From NCBI GenBank assembly GCA_013362295.1, contig JABFWJ010000064.1:1-9747 (forward strand): a stretch of 9,747 nt of DNA. The letters run 5' to 3'. Below the pieces are notes generated by a model. The model did no database searches, was not told where the DNA came from, and saw nothing but the letters and a program-made list of their open reading frames with translations. Position 1 is the first letter of the stretch. Each line of letters opens with the position of its first letter. The DNA comes from Thermoleophilia bacterium (lineage in GTDB: Bacteria > Actinomycetota > Thermoleophilia > Gaiellales > Gaiellaceae). Made by a program: the position numbers and the translations under genes. Of this stretch, positions 8,064 to 9,747 are shown in pieces.

Positions 8064-8096
8064 CGAATCTGGTTCGGCTCCGCCGAATCAGATTCG
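8064..8096. repeat. Palindromic repeat copy 1, possible terminator after recQ
   Basis: The outer arms CGAATCTG (8064-8071) and CAGATTCG (8089-8096) pair perfectly, as do the inner arms TTCGGC (8073-8078) and GCCGAA (8082-8087). They surround a 3-nt loop and one mismatched pair (8072 with 8088). In minus-strand RNA the mismatch is A with C; in plus-strand RNA it would be a G-U wobble. On the minus strand the element is followed by AGCTTTTC, a short T tract, so it may act as an intrinsic terminator for recQ. A TGA on the minus strand (8088-8090) falls in the frame shared by recQ and the SNF2 gene. Confidence 0.75.
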
Positions 8097-8114
8097 GCTC
8101 AAACTCCAAGTGCT

Positions 8115-8147
8115 CGAATCTGGTTCGGCTGCGCCGAATCAGGTTCG
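8115..8147. repeat. Palindromic repeat copy 2, contains the recQ stop codon
   Basis: This is a second copy of the palindrome, 51 bp from the first. The 37-nt blocks 8061-8097 and 8112-8148 are identical at 35 positions. The inner arms TTCGGC (8124-8129) and GCCGAA (8133-8138) are perfect around a TGC loop. The outer arms CGAATCTG (8115-8122) and CAGGTTCG (8140-8147) have one T/G non-Watson-Crick pair. The recQ stop codon TGA (8139-8141) and its last two sense codons lie inside the right arm, so the repeat overlaps coding sequence. No further copy is seen in the window. Confidence 0.75.
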
Positions 8148-9747
8148 GGCGAGGACGTCTGCGAAGCGCTGGTCGGCGAGGGCGCCGAAGAGCGGATGGC
8201 GCGTGAGCTTCGCCCGCGTGGTTGCGGGGCTCGTCAGGCCGCAGAGGAACCGCGCTCGCTGGCGCGGGCTGGCGAGCGCCTCGGGGTGAGCTTCGACAAG
8301 GTCGTCGAGGTCGACCGCAATCGGAGGCGTACCTTCCGGCTCGGGCACCCGCTGCGGCTTGCCGGTCAGGCAGAAGGTGCAGTGGCCGCAGGGCGCGGCT
8401 CGCTCCTCGCCGAAGTAACCGACGAGCGCCTGCACCTGGCAGCCGTCGTGTTCCACGAGCGCGAGCACGCGCTGGAGACGCTCCACCTCCGACTGCTCGC
8501 GGCGCTCGAAGCGCTCGGCGAGCCGGTCGCGCTCCTCGTCGATGGATGCCGGCTGCTGCAGCACGGTGAAACGCTGGCGCACATCGGCGACCTTCAGCTC
8601 GACGAGGCCCTGCTGCTCGAGGTAGCCGAGTGCGGTGACGACGCGCCCCCGGTCCTCGCCGGGAACGGCGTCCGGGTCGACGGCGGTCCAGCTGCGACCG
8701 GGCCTGCCGCTCGCGATCACGCGGCGCAGGAAGTCGGCTCGATCGGCGTCGAAGTTCGCGAACACGTCGTCCCACTCGCCCACGAGCGGGCGCACGCTGT
8801 AGCCGGCGTAGAACGGCGTGCCCTGGGCGAGGAAACCGTCGAGCTCGAGGTAGGTGAGGAGCGTCTTCAACACGAGTGGCCGTACGTCGTGCCGCGCTGA
8901 CAGCTCGTATTCCGAGACGGCGAACTGCTCGCCCGCTTCGTGGGCGAACACGTCGTCGAGCAGGCCGGCGATCGCCTCGACCGTCGGCGTGTCGCCGAAG
9001 GCGAAGTTCTCGAGCGTCGGCACGTCGTCGCGGCAGGCGAAGAGCTCGCAGATCGACGGCTCGCCGTCGCGGCCCGCCCGGCCGATCTCCTGCGAGTACG
9101 ACTCGAGGCCCTTCGGCAGGTTGTAGTGGTAGACGTAGCGCACGTCGGCCTTGTCGATTCCCATGCCGAAGGCGATCGTGGCGACGACGACATTCCGGTC
9201 CGACGCCGTCCACCACTCCTGCACCGCGACGCGCTCTTCCGCACTCATTCCCGCGTGGTATGCGCGGGCGGCGGGCAGCAGCTCGGCGACGCGCTCCGCG
9301 GTGCGCTGCAGCGTGACGTAGACGATCGTCGAGCCGGGCGGCCGCTCGTGCAGTCGCTCGACGAGCAGCCGGTCTCGCTCCGCCGCGCGCGCCGGCGTGG
9401 TGAGCAGCGTCAGGTTCGGGCGATAGAAGCCAGTGACGACGGCGTCCCGTTCCTCGATGTCGAAGCCCGCGCAGATGTCGGCGACGACGGCCGGCGTCGC
9501 GGTGGCGGTGAGCGCGAGAACGCGCTCGGCGCCGAGCTCGCGCGCCCGGGCGGCGAGCTTCAGGTAGTCCGGGCGGAAGTTGTGGCCCCACTCCGAGATG
9601 CAGTGCGCCTCGTCGACCGCGAAGAGGGCGATCTTCGCCTCGCCGAGCTGCACGAGGAAGCGCTCGTTGTTGAAGCGCTCGGGCGCGACGTACAACAGTC
9701 TCAGGCTGCCGTCGCGGAGTCGTTGTGAGACCGCGCGCGTCTCGGCT
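8139..9747 (-). CDS. recQ: RecQ-family ATP-dependent DNA helicase, N-terminus beyond window edge
   Basis: 535 residues are visible, reading from 9746 leftwards. The frame is open at the edge (AETRAVSQRLRDGSLRLLYV), so an internal TTG at 9695 is not the start. Roughly the first 100 residues, including Walker A, are missing. Seen motifs, numbered from the edge: DEAH (45-48) followed by CISEWGHNFRPDY, ALTATATP (78-85), TIVYV (140-144), FGMGIDKADVRYVYHYNLP and QEIGRAGRDG (219-228). These are diagnostic of RecQ 3'-to-5' DNA helicases. A zinc site follows with C436, C453, C456 and C459 (YFGEERAAPCGHCTFC). Between motif VI and the zinc site are about 200 residues with winged-helix-like stretches, far longer than in E. 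coli RecQ. After the zinc site the protein ends in an SPATTRAKLTRHPLFGAL segment without an HRDC domain. It is probably a repair and recombination helicase. The gene symbol denotes the family; orthology to E. coli recQ is unproven. Confidence 0.92.
   Translation of the reverse strand, partial: AETRAVSQRLRDGSLRLLYVAPERFNNERFLVQLGEAKIALFAVDEAHCISEWGHNFRPDYLKLAARARELGAERVLALTATATPAVVADICAGFDIEERDAVVTGFYRPNLTLLTTPARAAERDRLLVERLHERPPGSTIVYVTLQRTAERVAELLPAARAYHAGMSAEERVAVQEWWTASDRNVVVATIAFGMGIDKADVRYVYHYNLPKGLESYSQEIGRAGRDGEPSICELFACRDDVPTLENFAFGDTPTVEAIAGLLDDVFAHEAGEQFAVSEYELSARHDVRPLVLKTLLTYLELDGFLAQGTPFYAGYSVRPLVGEWDDVFANFDADRADFLRRVIASGRPGRSWTAVDPDAVPGEDRGRVVTALGYLEQQGLVELKVADVRQRFTVLQQPASIDEERDRLAERFERREQSEVERLQRVLALVEHDGCQVQALVGYFGEERAAPCGHCTFCLTGKPQRVPEPEGTPPIAVDLDDLVEAHPEALASPRQRARFLCGLTSPATTRAKLTRHPLFGALADQRFADVLART

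Noticed and set aside
8061..8148. Two-unit repeat considered as a minimal CRISPR array
   Set aside because: There are only two copies, the repeats are strongly self-complementary, the spacer is about 14 nt, and there is no cas operon. The Cas4-like domain at 1247-4483 belongs to a TM0106-type fusion.
7471..9591. Minus-strand 706-codon ORF spanning recQ, the palindromes and the SNF2 N-terminus
   Set aside because: It runs out of frame with two well-supported helicase genes and is Arg/Ala/Pro-rich without domains. Only its repeated PNLIRRSRTRFE peptide, coming from the palindromes, is of interest.
8940..9728. Plus-strand 262-codon ORF opposite recQ
   Set aside because: It is an antisense shadow of the RecQ core; it has no start signal or motif.

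Overview
The window is a GC-rich bacterial chromosome fragment with dense genes, frequent GTG starts and very tight spacing. These traits fit a high-GC actinobacterium-like organism, perhaps an environmental lineage of the Thermoleophilia kind. That placement is an impression from composition and protein style, and no phylogenetic marker in the window fixes it. There are no rRNA, tRNA or CRISPR features and no recognisable insertion sequence.

Layout, left to right. The 3' end of a plus-strand gene (1-378) encodes the C-terminus of a probably exported beta-sandwich protein. A GC-rich hairpin (380-404) sits between it and the convergent minus-strand genes. Everything from 415 to the right edge is read on the minus strand, so transcription runs right to left. 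In that order the genes are: a RecQ-family helicase (8139-9747, N-terminus cut off by the window edge); a 120-bp gap holding two near-identical 33-nt palindromes (8064-8096 and 8115-8147); a SNF2-family ATPase (5187-8018); a small SWIM-type zinc-finger-like protein (4516-5190) whose GTG start overlaps the SNF2 stop codon by 4 nt; a large RecB/Cas4-like nuclease, RNase H-like exonuclease and UPF1/DNA2-type helicase fusion (1247-4483); and an unrecognised alpha-helical protein of about 257 residues (415-1190) whose reading frame is broken twice, both times at a short homopolymer.

The theme is nucleic-acid processing. Three helicase or translocase engines of different families (RecQ SF2, SNF2 SF2, UPF1/DNA2-like SF1), two nuclease domains and a putative DNA- or protein-binding SWIM-like subunit are encoded in series. 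The SNF2-SWIM pair is a known bacterial gene neighbourhood and is almost certainly co-translated. Whether RecQ and the nuclease-helicase belong to the same functional unit (DNA repair, or possibly defence) is inference from co-orientation and spacing. The most unusual points are the palindromes that supply in-frame stop codons between recQ and the SNF2 gene, the SWIM motif that has lost a zinc ligand, and the twice-frameshifted last gene.
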